A stretch of DNA of 64,000 nt from Notamacropus eugenii (Eukaryota > Chordata > Mammalia > Diprotodontia > Macropodidae), in the NCBI RefSeq assembly GCF_028372415.1, contig NC_092875.1:32878817-32942816 (forward strand). Direction: 5' to 3'. The notes below the pieces were generated by a model. It was not told the origin of the DNA. It searched no databases and saw nothing but the letters and a program-made list of their open reading frames with translations. The stretch's first letter is position 1; each line of letters opens with the position of its first letter. The translations under genes were made by a program, and so were the position numbers. This document shows positions 62,770 through 64,000 of this stretch, piece after piece.

Positions 62770-64000
62770 CAGACCCCACGCTGTCACTCTGTCCCATTCA
62801 AGTATCCACCCATTTGCTAAGGAGATGCAGCCAGGCACACAATGACCCTGGAATGGGGTCCTATTGGTTGCATCTGCTACTGAAATGTGTGGCAGGACAG
62901 GAGACGATCCCATGGGCACAAAGCCCCTGCCACCTCTAGTTCAGAAGGCATCCACCTGGGATGGGTAGGTTCCACCAGTCCTTAGGGCAGGCTGGGTCCA
63001 TCTACTCAACACAAGCCAGAAGGCCCATCTTCAACGAGGCTTGGACAAACCGCTTCCCTGTGTCAGAAGTCTCACTGCCGTGCTGTTGTCTGTAAAGGGC
63101 AGGCTGCGGGCAGGGGGTGGCAATGGAACAGAGGATTACTCATGGCTCTAGGGTTTCTCTCACAGCTTGGATTTTCCAAGGCAGCTCCAATTTCTAGGGG
63201 GAAAACACTGCTTTGGGGAATTCTGCTGAACAAATATCCCAGTCAGCTACTTTCAAACCCGAGTAAGAATCAGGGCTCTCGGCTCAGGAAGTTATTCCTC
63301 AAGTGACTTAGGTCCTGCTCCTCCTGACCCTAAGAGAGGCCGGCTGTCCCCAGCAAGAACTGGGGGTGCTCCCCAATGCTCTGTCAGATCTTGATCCCAC
63401 CCCCCAGAGGAAATGACAAGTCTTCTGTCCTCATTAGGGCAAATGCACTCCATCAGAAAAAAGGAAAAAGGCACCAGGGCAGGCCAGTCTGCTGGTGTCA
63501 GGCCTCAAGCCCTTCCTACCTGCTGGGGAGGGCAGAGGCCTACCCAGAGGGATGCTGAGGCCAGGGCCAGCTCTGGAAGTCCCAGAGAAATATTCTATCC
63601 TGGCCACGCTGTTCAGCAATGACAACTAATACAAAACCTACAAGCAGATGGAGCTTCTGAGAGAAAAAGGGAATATGAATCTCTAGCTTTTCCCAAACTG
63701 CTCACAGCCGAGTTGGGGCAATTAGCCAGATCTGAGCAGGTAGTAAAGTCAAAAAAGAGATTAGGAAAACTTGGTCTTTTCTTCCTACAAATGAGAAGCT
63801 CCCCCTTTACAAATTTCCTGTTAAAGCAGGGAAAGGAAGTACTCCCTGGCCACCAGCATGACCACCAGGGGCTCCCCTGCCCCACATGTGGTGTGTCAGG
63901 GCATGTTGGGGCCTCTCCCTCAACCAGCACAGAGTCATTGGACAGGCAGCTGTGAGCTAAAGGGAACGGAAACAAGCCCTCCTCGGCTCAGCCCACCCAC
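62770..64000. other. TPCN1 5' intron or upstream, nothing recognised
   Basis: No segment encodes the ~80 residues that should precede EGENND, and no CpG-rich promoter is seen, so upstream exons likely lie beyond 64000. ORFs near 63300-63970 have no family resemblance. Confidence 0.5.

Noticed and set aside
60628..64000. Missing TPCN1 N-terminal exon
   Set aside because: I searched the - strand for the expected YQEAAIYLQ-type coding segment before EGENND and found none.

Overview
The window is vertebrate nuclear DNA, almost certainly from a marsupial (metatherian) mammal. Genes are split by short GT-AG introns. The interspersed repeats include tRNA-derived SINEs of the marsupial MAR1/WSINE type, with tails reading 'gagaaggaaatggcaaacca'. 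They also include L1 copies with marsupial-style 3' ends, an RTE (BovB-like) LINE, MIR/L2/L3 relics and hAT-like DNA elements. I cannot name the species from sequence alone.

Two protein-coding genes lie tail to tail. SLC8B1 (NCLX, the mitochondrial Na+/Ca2+(Li+) exchanger) is on the + strand and complete in its coding part: 15 coding exons from 12505 to 36477 join in frame to 586 codons plus stop. A CpG-rich promoter and a probable non-coding first exon lie at about 6.9-7.2 kb. TPCN1 (two-pore channel 1, an endolysosomal cation channel) is on the - strand. Its 25 last coding exons, 60627 down to 40072, join in frame to 739 codons plus stop. The first ~80 residues and the promoter lie beyond the right edge. 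This pairing matches the mammalian TPCN1-SLC8B1 neighbourhood. About 0.6 kb separates the two polyadenylation regions (about 36.95 and 37.6 kb).

Layout: 1-6.85 kb is repeat-rich intergenic DNA (L3, RTE, microsatellites, antisense L1). 6.86-7.6 kb holds the CpG promoter, exon 1 and a dense cluster of donor-like sites. 7.6-12.4 kb is intron 1, with a minisatellite split by a probable LTR that itself carries an L1 insertion. 12.4-36.95 kb is SLC8B1, whose introns hold a triplet array, a SINE-tail-derived tandem array, a 640-base polypyrimidine tract running into an exon, and L1 fragments. 37.6-40.07 kb is the TPCN1 3' UTR. 40.07-60.63 kb is TPCN1, with compact introns that are poor in LINEs but contain a near-palindromic foldback element. 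60.6-64 kb is a TPCN1 5' intron with L3 and MAR1 copies.

Both proteins move Ca2+/Na+ across organelle membranes (inner mitochondrial membrane; endosome/lysosome), but nothing in the sequence shows joint regulation. The most unusual observation is that SLC8B1 carries two U12-type (minor spliceosome) introns, both inside the ion-binding alpha repeats. One of them can preserve the protein only if it ends in AT rather than AG (a GT-AT intron).
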